The notes under the pieces were generated by a model, which saw nothing but the letters and a program-made list of their open reading frames with translations, had not been told where the DNA came from and searched no databases. A stretch of 64,000 bases of DNA from Salvator merianae (Eukaryota; Chordata; Lepidosauria; Squamata; Teiidae): assembly GCA_003586115.2 (NCBI GenBank), contig QVOM02000101.1:29016745-29080744 (forward strand), written 5' to 3'. Of the stretch, positions 1 to 10,801 are shown in pieces; position 1 is the first letter of the stretch, and each line of letters starts with the position of its first letter. The translations under genes were made by a program, and so were the position numbers.

Positions 1-1925
1 GTCAAAACTAATTTCAACAAAAGGTGACATTCCAGATGTCTGTTTGTAAATAATGAGTAAACAGTGTTTGTAAATAATAAGTAAACAGTCTCTCCAAGCA
101 CTCTGGATAATCTGCACAGGAGGAAAGATGAAGTCTATTGCTCTTTGAAATACAAAAATAAATAAAGATGCTTTTTTTTATTTATAGAAAAACAGTCCTA
201 AGGGAATATTAACTGCTTGGACAATGCCAGAAAATCTTTTATCTTTAGTTTTACCTTCAAATAGAGTTTCATTATCACAATCACCTGGTGGATGTTTAAA
301 CAAATAGAAGTCCCCCAAAGTTAATATTATATCTAGGGAACTGCCAAATCCAATCACAGGGTGACAGGGATGAATATTCTGTAAGCATAATAACAGAATT
401 CTTCTTGTGAAATCGGTAGACATCTGTCTGCACAGTAGAATGCCAGAAAATGTAGTTCCATATAGGATCTAAAGAAGATCCCATGAATGTCTCTTGCCAC
501 TCTCTACCAGATGGGATAAGCAACTGTGAGCTTACCTTGTCTCTACTGGCAGCTTTCAGAATAAGCTTGCTTGGAGCTACTGAAAGCCACCCACTCCTTT
601 TTATTATTTTTTGTGCACTTGGCTGAATACCAGTAGCGACAGTTGAGTGCATTATGGAAACAGATGATAGACATGAAGGTAAGCACCACTATTATGGGAA
701 ACCCAGCATCTTTGCTGGGTTTCCCTTACTAGTGATATTATGGGTCTTCAATTGAGTAACCTGGGACTATATTTAGAATGCCACAGATACATATGGCATT
801 TTCAATATGGTGCTGAAATAACTGTGTTTCAGCCTGTGCGTGGAGATGCCCTTAGGCCAATTTGCTTGATATGAATTATAGGCAACTGAGGTCATGCAGC
901 TTCAAATCTATACTGTTTATGGAGATTCAGGTTTAGATTGTCTAGCCAAGGAAAAGCAAAGAGTTGGGTGTTTCTTATTTCACACAATGTAGTATTTTAA
1001 GTAGGTTGACATCTAAGGAAAATATTTCAAAATAAGCTGGAGCACAGGTCAACAACATTGCCCTCAGTTTTTTATTTCCATAAATATTTTAACAGTCATC
1101 CCACTTACGCATTAGTTTGCCTAAAAAAAAAAAGTACAGAAACGTGCTCACATTTTTGCCTTTCCATCCCATTCTCTTTATCTGCAATTTTTGCAAGGAA
1201 ATGCTATTAATTTATTGAATTTTTCTACTATTTTCACCAATAAACTCATTTTTCCTACCCTACCTGGATTTTAATGCCATTTTTTTAAAATGAATTTGTT
1301 ATATCTCTGTTCTGATCTCTTTTTAAAATATTTTATGTTTTAAACAAACTTAGATTTTTTTTAAAAAAAAAATAGAAGCAATACATTAGAATTTTAAACC
1401 AACAAAATTTATTTATTTATTTATTTTGAGAAGGGATAGAGAACTTCATTGAAAAGAAATGGAAAAAGGAATACGTTTTAAAGGACAGCTACATTTTGGT
1501 TCTGGGAGTACAAATTAGGAAAATTCACATTAAATTGTTCAGTGAACAAAATTTGCCTGAATTTTGAAGCTATGAAACACACTAAAGGAAAAGAGAAATT
1601 TGCAGCATCCCTTTGTGTCGGGTGTCTAGAGAAAAAATTATCCATTCCAAGTTGGTTGGAGCCCCATGGAGGTGTCATTGAAACCTATGACATTGTTTTT
1701 GAAGCCGTGTCAAGGAATCAAAATCTAAATGGTTACACTGATCAAAGTGAAGCTTTATAGCAAAAGAAGGTAGAGCAGAATGGAAGGAGCAGCACAAAAG
1801 CTGGAACAAGAGAATGTACAACTAAACTAGAATGGTTGGTGAAAGGACCATAGATGGCAGTTGCCTGGGAAGCTGAATTTGCAGTAATCATGTTATCTTC
1901 ATTCTACAAAGTAGCATGAGTCAAT
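1..1925. other. Unclassified non-coding DNA
   Basis: AT-rich sequence with short poly-A/poly-T runs and a TTTA run near 1409-1427. The short open frames here have no recognisable domain and frames on both strands overlap, as expected by chance. The only structured item seen is the hairpin at 696-725. Confidence 0.5.
696..725. repeat. Perfect 13-bp stem, 4-nt loop hairpin
   Basis: GGGAAACCCAGCA (696-708) is followed by loop TCTT and then its exact reverse complement (713-725). The flanking bases do not pair. It could be the core of a miniature inverted-repeat element or a transcribed hairpin; nothing nearby decides between these. Confidence 0.85.
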
Positions 1926-2105
1926 GGCCCTTTCTGCACTTGGCCTTATTGTGGATTACATCTCAGAATAGGGACCTGCTATCCATATGCTAGTGCAAAC
2001 TATGGAAGGTCTTGCCTAGGGCCTACCATAGTCTGCACTAGCATGCAGATGGCAGGTCCTTATTCTGAGATATAATCTGGAATAAGTCCAAGTGCAGAAA
2101 GGGCC
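1926..2105. mobile_element. Fold-back MITE, D type, 180 bp, TSD AAT
   Basis: The whole element is one inverted repeat. Arms of about 88 nt match at roughly 90 percent around a loop of a few bases near 2016. The termini are identical for 18 bp, GGCCCTTTCTGCACTTGG. AAT lies directly outside both ends (1923-1925 and 2106-2108), giving a 3-bp target-site duplication. There is no coding capacity. The terminus resembles those of the larger GGGCC-ended elements elsewhere in the window, so it is placed in the same broad group (inference). Confidence 0.85.
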
Positions 2106-2108
2106 AAT

Positions 2109-3541
2109 AACTCTTCCAAAATACCTTACTAAACCAACATGTTAAATACCAGGCCACAAGGACTCTTAGGCAACTTCCGCACTGCTTGCTTTGGTGTGTG
2201 TTGTGGAGGCCAGTCTTAGTCCTGATCACTTGATCCAGGGCAATAGTGGAATGTTGTACAGTGTCATGCATCCACTGTGGCCTTGATGTGATCTAACTCC
2301 AGAGGGTGGGAACAAAAGTTGCAGGCTAGGGGTAGGTCACTGTGGCAAGTTGAAAACCCATTTCCAGGGACATTTCTGGGAGCCTGGCAAAATGACATGG
2401 GGTTCTGTGTGCTGCTTGGACCGATCCAGCTGTCTGTAGAGCTGCTGGGCCACTCCATCACAGGGAATGCCTGGGAGATAGCTTTAAACGGGTCTCCTGT
2501 TAGTGACCCCTCTGGTGTCATTTTCCCTCCAGGGAGTGGGCATCTGCCAGCATCATGAAAACAAAGTGATTCCTGGGAGGTAAGACTTCTTGGAGACTCT
2601 TGTACCTTAGAAATATCATCATCTATGAAGGGAGCTAGTGTGGTTCCTAAGGACCGTGAGGAAACTTCCACAGTATACCAAATACACAGTGTTGAGTGTG
2701 ATATGCAGCTTGAGAGAAACTTCTGGAAATGCTCAAACAAAGGTTGCTGTGGCTATTTTTCATGCTGCCAGTATAACACAAGGGGATGAAGGCTTTGTGG
2801 ACTTAAGTTATTTAGGATTCAGTCTGATTACAGAAGTGACAGGATATTACTGCTTTCACTCAGCTGGGCCAGGTGGCACTAACATACAATAACATCAATG
2901 ATTCAAAGATTCTACAGATTATCCCGATACCCACATCCTCAAATATATTAACTTTTTTTTTAATATTTTCACAGGTGGGTAAAAATAATGCTACATTTGC
3001 TTATACTCTCTGAAAGTAAATAAACAGAAATGACGGCAGATTTTTAATTTAAGCTAATGATGGTCTCGTTAAGCCTTTTTGGCATTTAAAAAAATAATAG
3101 AATGCCTGGAACTTGTTTTCTCTCTTTCCTTTTTTAAGATGTATAAATATTTTGTGTAAACACTCTTCTCAGGTGAAGAAAAAGTGTTTCGTATTGTTTA
3201 TCTGTGACTTAATTTTATTATTCAGAGTCTGTATAAATCCCTTTACTAAATATTTACAATCTTTCTTTTCACACTGTGTAAAGTTCTGCATCCTATTTTC
3301 TAGTTATTGCTCCATAGAAAAAGAATTGTCCAAAGCTAGTGGCAGTCCCTTGTTCCACCTGCATAACTGATTTTGCATTTTGCTTTTCTAGTACTGGAGG
3401 TAGAAAATGAGATTGGGTGGGTTTCTAATAGAACATCTCTAGGTTTCTCCCCTAACTTTAAAAAAGAAAAACAAAGAAAAAGTTTCCTATACATGCATTA
3501 GCTCAATGCTAATTCAACAATATTTTTTGAATTGAAAATAC
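2109..3541. other. Unclassified non-coding DNA
   Basis: No supported gene or recognisable transposon. Open frames at 2264-2740 and 2319-2558 overlap on opposite strands in stop-poor sequence and show no domain. The 3' part is AT-rich. Confidence 0.45.
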
Positions 3542-3561
3542 AAGAAAAGAAAAGAAAGAAA

Positions 3562-3633
<72 letters not shown>

Positions 3634-3635
3634 AA
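3542..3635. repeat. (AAAG)n microsatellite, 94-nt homopurine
   Basis: Uninterrupted purine strand, imperfect at the left (AAAAG units) and then regular AAAG to the right end. Lys/Glu/Arg-rich or Phe/Leu/Ser-rich open frames across it are artefacts of the repeat. Confidence 0.97.
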
Positions 3636-3907
3636 TATGGGTTCCAGAGCAGCCCCAGAAACTCAGATAGTCCATGTGGTGCTAAAATGGTACTCAAAGT
3701 GCATGGAGATTGCATGCTTCCTCACACCCAACAAGCTTAGATCCTGTCACAGAGGGGTAAAATGTGTTGCCAGGAGTGTTTTCCTCCCAGAATGAGAGAA
3801 AACACACTGCCAACACTTTCCACCACTCTGCCATCACAAATGCCACTGTGCATTCATACTTTTGGTGCTTCCTTGCCATCTCTCTGCACAGCCCTGTTTT
3901 CACAGAC

Positions 3908-4020
3908 ACAGAACATAAGAACATAAGAGGATCCCTGCTGGATCAGGCCATGGCCCATCTAGTCCAGCATCCTGTTTCACACAGTGGCCCACCAATTGCT
4001 TCTGAACATTCTCAAGCAAA
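3908..4020 (-). mobile_element. CR1-type LINE 3' end (antisense)
   Basis: Begins with two tandem GAACATAA units (the reverse complement of TTATGTTC repeats), then reads GGATCAGGCC...CATCTAGTCCAGCATCCTGTTT...CAGTGGCC. The same block occurs in sense orientation at 34040-34355 and 56740-57178. Terminal 8-bp repeats are characteristic of CR1 LINE 3' ends (established knowledge). Only about 110 bp survive, with no coding part. Confidence 0.75.
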
Positions 4021-4635
4021 ATAAAAGAGCAAAACCTTTACCTGCTCTTGACTCCATGCTAATGGCCTTTAGAGGTATCTTGCCTGTCAGAAAATGGATG
4101 ACTTCTGGAATCACTTCCTGCATCTATGAAATTGTTCTCATGTGCAAACACTGAATCAGGGAAAATGAAAACTCCTAAGGTTTGAATTTTATGCTTCCCA
4201 CTTTGAGAATCGGAACAAGAACTCTGGCATTAAAAAAATGCCAGGGTCTGCCTATGTGTCAGGGTGTTATTAGACTAGAAAAAAATGGGTCTTCTGGGAG
4301 AATGTCCAAACTAGATGAACAGGTGCACAGACAGGGTATATGCCTAGAAAGTCTGAAGAGAACTGCAGCCAGAACACCATGGAGTCTGTATTAGACTCAA
4401 CTGCAGAGGCAGGCTCAGTTTAAAATACTCAATAGATAATTTATAAGTTTAAACATGTTTGAAAGATGGAGGGGGAATCTGTTATAGGGGACAGTACAAA
4501 GAAGTAGAGAACTCCTATTACAGCAGTAGTGGTGAGGGAAGGGTGAATAGGACTATTTTTAGGACAATGGAGGGAAAGAGTGAGAAGCAATATAGAGAAT
4601 GTCGGAGAACTGCTGTTCAAGCAAACAGGACCTCC
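4021..4635. other. Unclassified non-coding DNA
   Basis: No gene or repeat recognised. Short frames only. Confidence 0.4.
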
Positions 4636-4639
4636 ATGA

Positions 4640-4727
4640 TACAAATTTTATTTGTTAATTTAATACATTTCTGTACTGCTTTCCATAAAAACCTTAAAGC
4701 AGTTGACAAAACAACAACAACAACCTG
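4640..4727 (-). mobile_element. LINE/SINE 3' tail fragment (antisense)
   Basis: Reads TTTATTTGTTAATTT, then a TACTGCTTTCCATAAAAACC segment and AAAGCAGTTGACAAAACAACAACAAC. On the reverse strand this is the usual reptilian LINE/SINE ending, in which a GC-box-like segment is followed by GTATAGAAATGTATTAAAT-type A-rich tail. Too short to assign a family. Confidence 0.5.
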
Positions 4728-4772
4728 CTGTTACAGTCCAGTGTTGTTAGGGAAGTTACAGTAAGAAAGAAT

Positions 4773-5515
4773 AGGCCTATTCGTACTTGATGTAACAAGC
4801 ATCTAACATCCTTGCTATCCAAGTGTGTCCGTACTGCAGGACAGTCGAAGCAACCAGAAGTGGGTCTCATCTGCTCCCAACAGATTCTACTGCTGGTGCA
4901 TTAAATTGTAGCCTGGAACCTTACCTAGAGCTCAAAGCGAGCTTCAGGTCTGGTTCTACCTGCACTGTGGTGGCCATTTTTGGTGGGATGTGCCCATCAC
5001 ACATGCATGATTCTGCAACCGTGCATGCATGATTCTGCAATTGTGCAAGCATGATGGGGCAATTGAGCCCAATTGAGCCTGTACACTGCCCCAATTGGGC
5101 CTGAAATGCCCTGATCAGGCCTGTGATGCCAGAATGGGGTGCACAATGCCCAATCTGGCCTTGTAAGGCCCAGTTGGGCACCTGGTTGTCACCACAGCAG
5201 AATCTGACCACTGCCATGATGACTGGCAGATCCGTGCCTACATGATCAGCTGATTATGCCAGTACCATCAGGCCTACATGATCAGGCTGTTTGATACCCC
5301 ACTTGGGCCTGCATGGTCTGGCAGGCCCAACTGAGTGATTGTGCATGCATGCACATGTGTGTAGCACTGCTGCCGTGGTGAGGATTGGGCACAGCTACCG
5401 GCATTTGCACCACTAACGCTGGTAGCTGGCTTCAGGACCTGTTTCCAGCTGCACAGTGCGGACAGTATTCACACTGCAAGGTTACCTACTATGCTAGAAC
5501 AGACTAATGTGGAGA
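4773..5515. mobile_element. GGGCC-group MITE, C/E type, right end decayed
   Basis: The left end, AGGCCTATTCGTACTT, aligns with the left end of the complete element at 50255 through its first hundred or so bases (the AAGCAT...ATCCTTGCTA hairpin and then CTCATCTGCTCCCAAC). Internally it has a run of near-palindromic GCCC-rich units (5050-5340), such as CCCAATTGGGCCTG and CTGATCAGGCCTG. The right part (5455-5515) matches the subterminal GTGCGGACAGTATTCACAC segment of the family, but the terminal repeat itself is not recognisable. No transposase. Confidence 0.6.
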
Positions 5516-6236
5516 GCTCGTAAAATTCCAGCCAAGATTTACTGCTGTGTCTAATTAAATGGCTTCAATTACTCAAAGACACTGAAGAGCCTATAGAGAT
5601 TCTTGACAGCCAGCAACAGATAAAAAGTTCTTAGGCAAGATATCCAAACAGAGGAGAGATAGTGTTGAAGTCAGAATTCATGCCTGCTCAGGTTCAGAGG
5701 TACTCTGGGTGTTTTTGCACTCACCACGATAGAACACAGTAATTAGTCTGTTCTATTGTGGTATTGACCACGCAGTGCAAATACTGTTTGCACTGTGGGG
5801 CAGAAACTGGACCTGAAGCCAGCTACCAGCATTCATGGTGTGAATGCTGGTAGCCATGCCCAATCCTTGTCATGACAGTGCCTGGGAAGTGTCCAGACAA
5901 TGTCATGGTGACTGGCAGGTGCACACAGGCATGATCAGACTGTGCTATGCCCAATCAAGACACAGCGATCCAGGAATCATGTGGGCCTGATTGGGGCATC
6001 ACATGGTCCAATTGTGTAGGTCCGATCATGTTGGCATGATCAGTCCATTGATCGGGCATGATCGGCTAATTGTGCCTACGTGCACCTGCATGCTGTGTGA
6101 GCCTGCTGTGGCAAGAATCGGGTGTGGGCCCGATCTGGCTTCACACAGACTGATCTGGTATCATGCGACCCAATCTGGTTTTGTGCAGACCAATCCAGCA
6201 GGCCCAATTGGGCAATCATACATGTGTGATCACTAT

Positions 6237-6875
6237 GGGCCTATTCGCACTGTAGCGGTAGACCGTTCCAGTCCGCTCGCTGGAATGGAGCTTTCGCACT
6301 GCCGTGGGCGCACGCCTCACCCGATCCTGACCACTCCATACCCGATCCGAACCCGAAGCCGGATAAGGCAAGACAACAAAAAAGATGTCTTCATCCCGAC
6401 CTGCACGATGGAGCGAAGATCGGGCATGGTGCTTTTACACTGTTTGCCTCGGCGTCGGGCATGGCTGTTGCGGCTACGCGTGCACGGTCCACCGCTTTGC
6501 ATCCGGGGTGCGAAGTTTCCGTACCCCGCTCCACTGCTTCGTAACCCGGTATGAAACTTTGTACCCGGGATAGCACTTTCGGCTGAGTAACCGAGCTGCC
6601 GGTACGAAGCCGGCTTCATAACCAGCCCTCTGGGTACGAAGTGGGTGCGAAGGTGCAAAGTGGGTGCGAAGCGGGTGCGAAGGTGCGAAGCGGGTACGAA
6701 GCGGGTGCGAAGCAGGTACGGAACTAGCGGCTACCATTCGCACTGTTCCCTCTGCTGGTCGGCTTCGGGTCCGTTCTGCTGGCCGGGAGTGCGAATGGCA
6801 CGGAGCGTTCCCCAACCTCTCCGGTTCGAAGCCGACTACTGGGAATGGTCTACCGAGCTCAGTGCGAAAAGGCCC
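6237..6875 (-). mobile_element. A-type GC-rich MITE, copy 1, TSD TAT
   Basis: 639 bp with left GGGCCTATTCGCACTG and right CAGTGCGAAAAGGCCC terminal inverted repeats, and TAT on both sides (6234-6236, 6876-6878). It is markedly GC- and CpG-rich relative to its surroundings. A block near 6646-6715 repeats short GCGAAG...GGGTGCGAAG units. Bases 6255-6430 match, in reverse complement, the right parts of the copies at 19997 and 59491, so this copy is oppositely oriented. Open frames of 60-190 aa occur on both strands because the sequence is stop-poor; none contains a transposase motif. Confidence 0.88.
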
Positions 6876-6922
6876 TATGTCACACTGGCCTGGATGCTTC
6901 AAGACCATGTAGATGTGAACAC

Positions 6923-6959
6923 ACCTTACCAGGAGGTGACTATCACCTCCTGGTAAGGT
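6923..6959. repeat. Central hairpin of B-type MITE
   Basis: ACCTTACCAGGAGGTGA is followed by loop CTA and its exact reverse complement: a 17-bp perfect stem. The same hairpin recurs at about 60283-60319 and, decayed, at about 21614-21650. Confidence 0.9.
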
Positions 6960-7109
6960 TGTGGAGCACTGCTTAGTACTCCACAGGTAGTACTGATCAG
7001 GATTGGGTGTAGCCTACTCCTGGCCGCTTGGGTTTCCATAGATTGTGGAAGCACTTGACTAGCAAGCATTCTCGATGCTTACTAGTAGTACGTGTCATCA
7101 GACCCTCTG

Positions 7110-8285
7110 AGTTAAGCAGTATGTTAAAGGAGAGCAAAGGCAACAAGGCTGAAATGAATACCATACCCTGAGGCCTTTTATGTACTTGGCACTAGACTGA
7201 ACTATGTTCCAGTCTAGACCTCTTTCTTTGATGCACATCTGACCACCTAGTGTACCAAGCCTGAGAAATAGAAAGGCCTGTTGTGAGCTGGGTGTGGTCC
7301 TTCAATCTGTTTCCACATAAGACTATTTATCCTAGACTAAGTTGAGACATCATGGTCAAGAATAAACAACCCATCCCACCTTCGGCCATTGGACATGATA
7401 AGGCTGTCCATATTCTGGATAGTCCATCCTATTCTCAAGTGACATCTTCAAAGACTGAGCACAACTCAGATGCTTGCTAATAACTTGCTAAAATTCTACT
7501 AACACACACACACAAACACATACACATATGCATACAGATATATACACATCTATTAATATATGTTATATATCTAATGGTATTGCATATATGTTGTGCTGCA
7601 TTAAGTATACCTTCCTGGTTATTGATTGATGGGTGTTAGTATTGCTAGTAGCACCTATTAAACAAAAGAATTGGAAATAAAATATACACAAGCCAAATAC
7701 ATTGTCCCAGGTTCCAAAGGCCTGAGGATTTAGAAGTTTAATTAATTCATTGGTAGTGTCACAAAATATATAGTATATAAAACAACATTTGTTCAAAACA
7801 CTCCTCGGTGCATCAAGCACCATGACGGTATAATTTTAGAGAGTTAGGGAAGGCTTGCCTCTTTATCTAGGCCTTTACTTGGTCAGATATTGGCAACTTC
7901 AGCTTCCATGCAGTCCATTTGGACCATGCTAGCTGCTGCCAGGGAATCTGCATCCATGTAATAAAGCTGTCCCTGTGAGGCTACCTCAGTCACAAAAATG
8001 TGGCATTGCTATACATCTGTTGTTATTGTAGTTGCATGCTGTTGAATTTGGTCCAACTATTTGCTCTGCCACTGAGCTATAACCACCCCTGTTATTCATC
8101 ACAGTTTACATACATCTGGGCTTGGTTATAGGCATGAAAATCCAGACTGCTTTCTCAGTTTCTTTATGACTATTATTATTAAGAAGAATTCACAGTCATA
8201 GAACAGATCAATAATTCAAGTCCTAACCAAGGATTTAAGAGCCATTATGATAATATCAGAGAATAGCAATTATTATTATTGTAAT
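7110..8285. other. Unclassified non-coding DNA
   Basis: Ordinary AT-rich sequence. A CA/TA-rich simple stretch lies near 7500-7575. No gene recognised. Confidence 0.4.
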
Positions 8286-8289
8286 ACAA

Positions 8290-8690
8290 TGCGATGTCAC
8301 AGCTGCCAGTACTTTGACTGGTGTTTGCCTTCATTTGGCATCACGTTCTCCCCAAGAAGTTAGGATGATGTAATGTTTCAGCATGAGATGTGTGTGGATC
8401 CAAGCAGTGTGGCCTTTTGCAGTTGATCAATGGAGATTTTGTCAATATGCAAATATTCTAAGTGTTGACTAAGGTATTTTGATATGGCACTAAGTGTGCT
8501 ACTAGCCACTGGGACAACAACTGCTGGCTTGTGCCATAGTATTTCAATTTCAAATCTTGATATTTTGTGATCTTCTCACAGTCTTTGTCTTCGACTCTGC
8601 AGTCACCACATATGGCTATGTTGATAATCTAGACCTTCTTCTTCTCAATAATAATAATGATGGTGATGATGATGATGATGATGATGATAG
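8290..8690 (-). mobile_element. Non-LTR retrotransposon C-terminal remnant with (ATG)n tail
   Basis: On the minus strand, broken frames encode NIAICGDCRVEDKDCEKITK, then KYQDLKLKYYGT, then a piece resembling SAHAETLHH. I recognise this as the C-terminal region of a LINE common in reptiles (NIAICGD...CRVE, ...LGSAHILRK in intact relatives), possibly of the R4/Dong type, though the clade is from memory only. The reverse-strand 3' end abuts an ATT/ATG trinucleotide array (8646-8689), the usual seeding of a microsatellite at a LINE tail. Frameshifts and stops make it non-functional. Confidence 0.55.
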
Positions 8691-10793
8691 GAAGCCTATA
8701 GGTTTTAATCCACATTAGGCACAGGGATTAGGAAGAAGGAAACATTTATTTTTTTTTCTTCAAAAAAGTGAGAATAAAAAAAAAAGAGAGAGAAAATATG
8801 GATCACCTAGTGGTCTAGGGAGCAAAAAGTAATGCCCTTTGAATTCAGTGTTTTTGCAAAATGTATATAACCTCCAATGCTACAAGGACTCCGACTGATG
8901 AATAAGGCCCCAAATGAAATTTGTGAAAAACAATAAGAAAAAAAGATGTCTTAGGCCGTGTTCTGACACAGCATTTAATCAGTTTACAGGCTGTCTTCAG
9001 TTCCCACTGACCTGACATGATCTTGCTGTTACGTAGTTTTTCTAGACTAAATTGGTGAAATCCAGACTACTTTGTATTCAGATTTAATGAGTTCTCAGGC
9101 AGTTCCAGATTGCTAGTCTGCTTTACTTTGTGATGTGAGAATGGAGAAGGAGACTATTTGGGAGGGACTGTACTTTTGGGGGGGGGTGCAGAGGGAGGGC
9201 TTCCCATTTCGTGCCATCCAATGACAGACTTTGTGGGTGGGCAGGAAGCACAGTAGTTTCCTATGCCTCTCTTATCCCCCCTTCTGTTGCTGCCAGGAGA
9301 AAAGAAAACCATCCTCCTTTTTATTTCGCTAAGCTGCGGTCCTTTCTCTTTCTTTATCCCCCATTCGACACTGCCAGGAAGAAATTAAAAGCTTCCTCCA
9401 CTTCCATCTGCTGATTAAACCAAAAAAGAAACTGCACCTGTTTGGGGTTGCAGTCCTCTTGCCCCAACAAAGAACCCACTCAAGATCAGTTTTGCCATTG
9501 GCAGCACACAGCTACACAGTGGGGACACATGCCGCTGTGGATGTCTTGGGGGGAGATGAGGCAGAGTCCATTTGCTAGCCATGAACTGCACTATCAAGAT
9601 AATAGAGCCCCCCCCCCCATGTTCCCTTCCCATGTTTCTCCTTCTTCACGGACCTCTCCCTGCTTTTGTGCTACTTTTAAATTGCACAATTGTGCAAAAG
9701 TACACTTGCAAGGGAGCAGAAATAGCTATCTGCCCTTTAAGAAGCTTAATTGTGCAGTACACATGGTTTTAAAGTTCTGCTTGTGTAGGTAGAAGCTGGG
9801 GGGAGGAGCAAATGGTGAATGACTAGTAATGCTGCCAAGTGAATCCATGTTCTGAGGCAGCAGCAGGGACATGTGGAGAGTGGAGCTTGACTTTCTTACC
9901 CCTGTGACATCAAGATTTGAATGCTGAGACTGCAGCCAATCACTGACTGCACAGGGACTAGAATCTGACAAGGGGTGGAGGCAGAAAAGGTACTGTTTCT
10001 CCATGCTAAGCACGGGAAACATCAGTGTGAGAACGAGCAAGTACGAATTGAGTCCGTGTTAAAATGCATCTGTGGGAATGATCAGAAGACGAATTCAGTC
10101 CTTGTACTCTTCTAACACAGATTAAATTTATGATGTCGGACCGCGACCTCACTGATTTTTTTCACATGAACTTAATTTCTTCTTTACATTTAGCTAGCAG
10201 TGGAACATTTAGCTAGCAGTGCCCTCTGGAACTGTACATGAAATTTTCTCCTATTGATTTAGCAGCTTCTTCATCCTTGGGCAAAAATGTTAAAATATCA
10301 CCAAAGACAACAGATGTATGTAAAGCCTTTCAAATAGGAATAAACAGTATGCACACAGGAGGGAACATAAGAAAGACAGAGTGGATATGCCAACAGAATT
10401 AACACAAGCAAATATAATGTGGGCTACTGAAAGGAGTGTCATTTCTCTTCTTCTTGAGCATCTTGAAAGGTTCTTCCCCCTTTTATGTTAATTGTATTTG
10501 CCTTCTCTCAAAAAGCTTTCATTAATTTTCACCCATTGTTCTCTAACATGTAGTAGCTCCTTCAATAGGAGGCTGTGAAATCTGAGAAGGCCTTGAAGTG
10601 ACATATCCAAGGAAAGTGCACAGATCCAGAGTAATACACAGTGAAGGTACACAGCTTGACATGTTAGAAACATGCTAGTTTCATGTTGCATGTACTGTAC
10701 AAAGCCTAGCATAGCAGCCTGTGACTTTCCATAGTTCAAAAGAGCAAATATTAACATTTTATGCTGGCTCTACTCAAATAAGAGTCTGAATGC
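8691..10793. other. Unclassified non-coding DNA
   Basis: No supported gene. Contains homopolymers (G run 9180-9187, C run about 9608-9618). Segments around 8955-9130 and 10020-10150 contain TTCTGACACAGC and GTGAGAACGAGC motifs that could be decayed DNA-transposon ends, but no pair of termini was established. Confidence 0.4.
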
Positions 10794-10801
10794 AAAGCAA
10801 C

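Larger units (their letters stand above)
5707..7106 (+). mobile_element. B-type MITE interrupted by A-type MITE, TSD TCT
   Basis: Outer element with left terminus GGGTGTTTTTGCACTC (5707) and right terminus ending GACCC (7106). TCT flanks both ends (5704-5706 and 7107-7109). It is split by the A-type element 6237-6875 with its own TAT duplication, leaving about 758 bp of B sequence. B sequence includes the subterminal palindrome around 5738-5765 (AATTAGTCTGTTCTATTGTGG), a central 16-17 bp perfect hairpin (6923-6959) and a right subterminal hairpin (7058-7086). Its right half is homologous to 60163-60431 and, inverted, to 21467-21650. The 187-aa open frame over 5991-6554 crosses the B/A junction and is not a gene. 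Confidence 0.85.

Noticed and set aside
2264..2740. 158-codon minus-strand frame
   Set aside because: Overlaps plus-strand frames of similar length; no domain, signal or codon evidence.
3542..3635. CRISPR-like regular repeat
   Set aside because: All tandem arrays here are contiguous simple repeats without spacers; the genome is vertebrate.
5991..6554. 187-codon plus-strand open frame
   Set aside because: It crosses the junction between the outer B element and the inserted A element. GC-rich A sequence is stop-poor on both strands, and no domain is visible.
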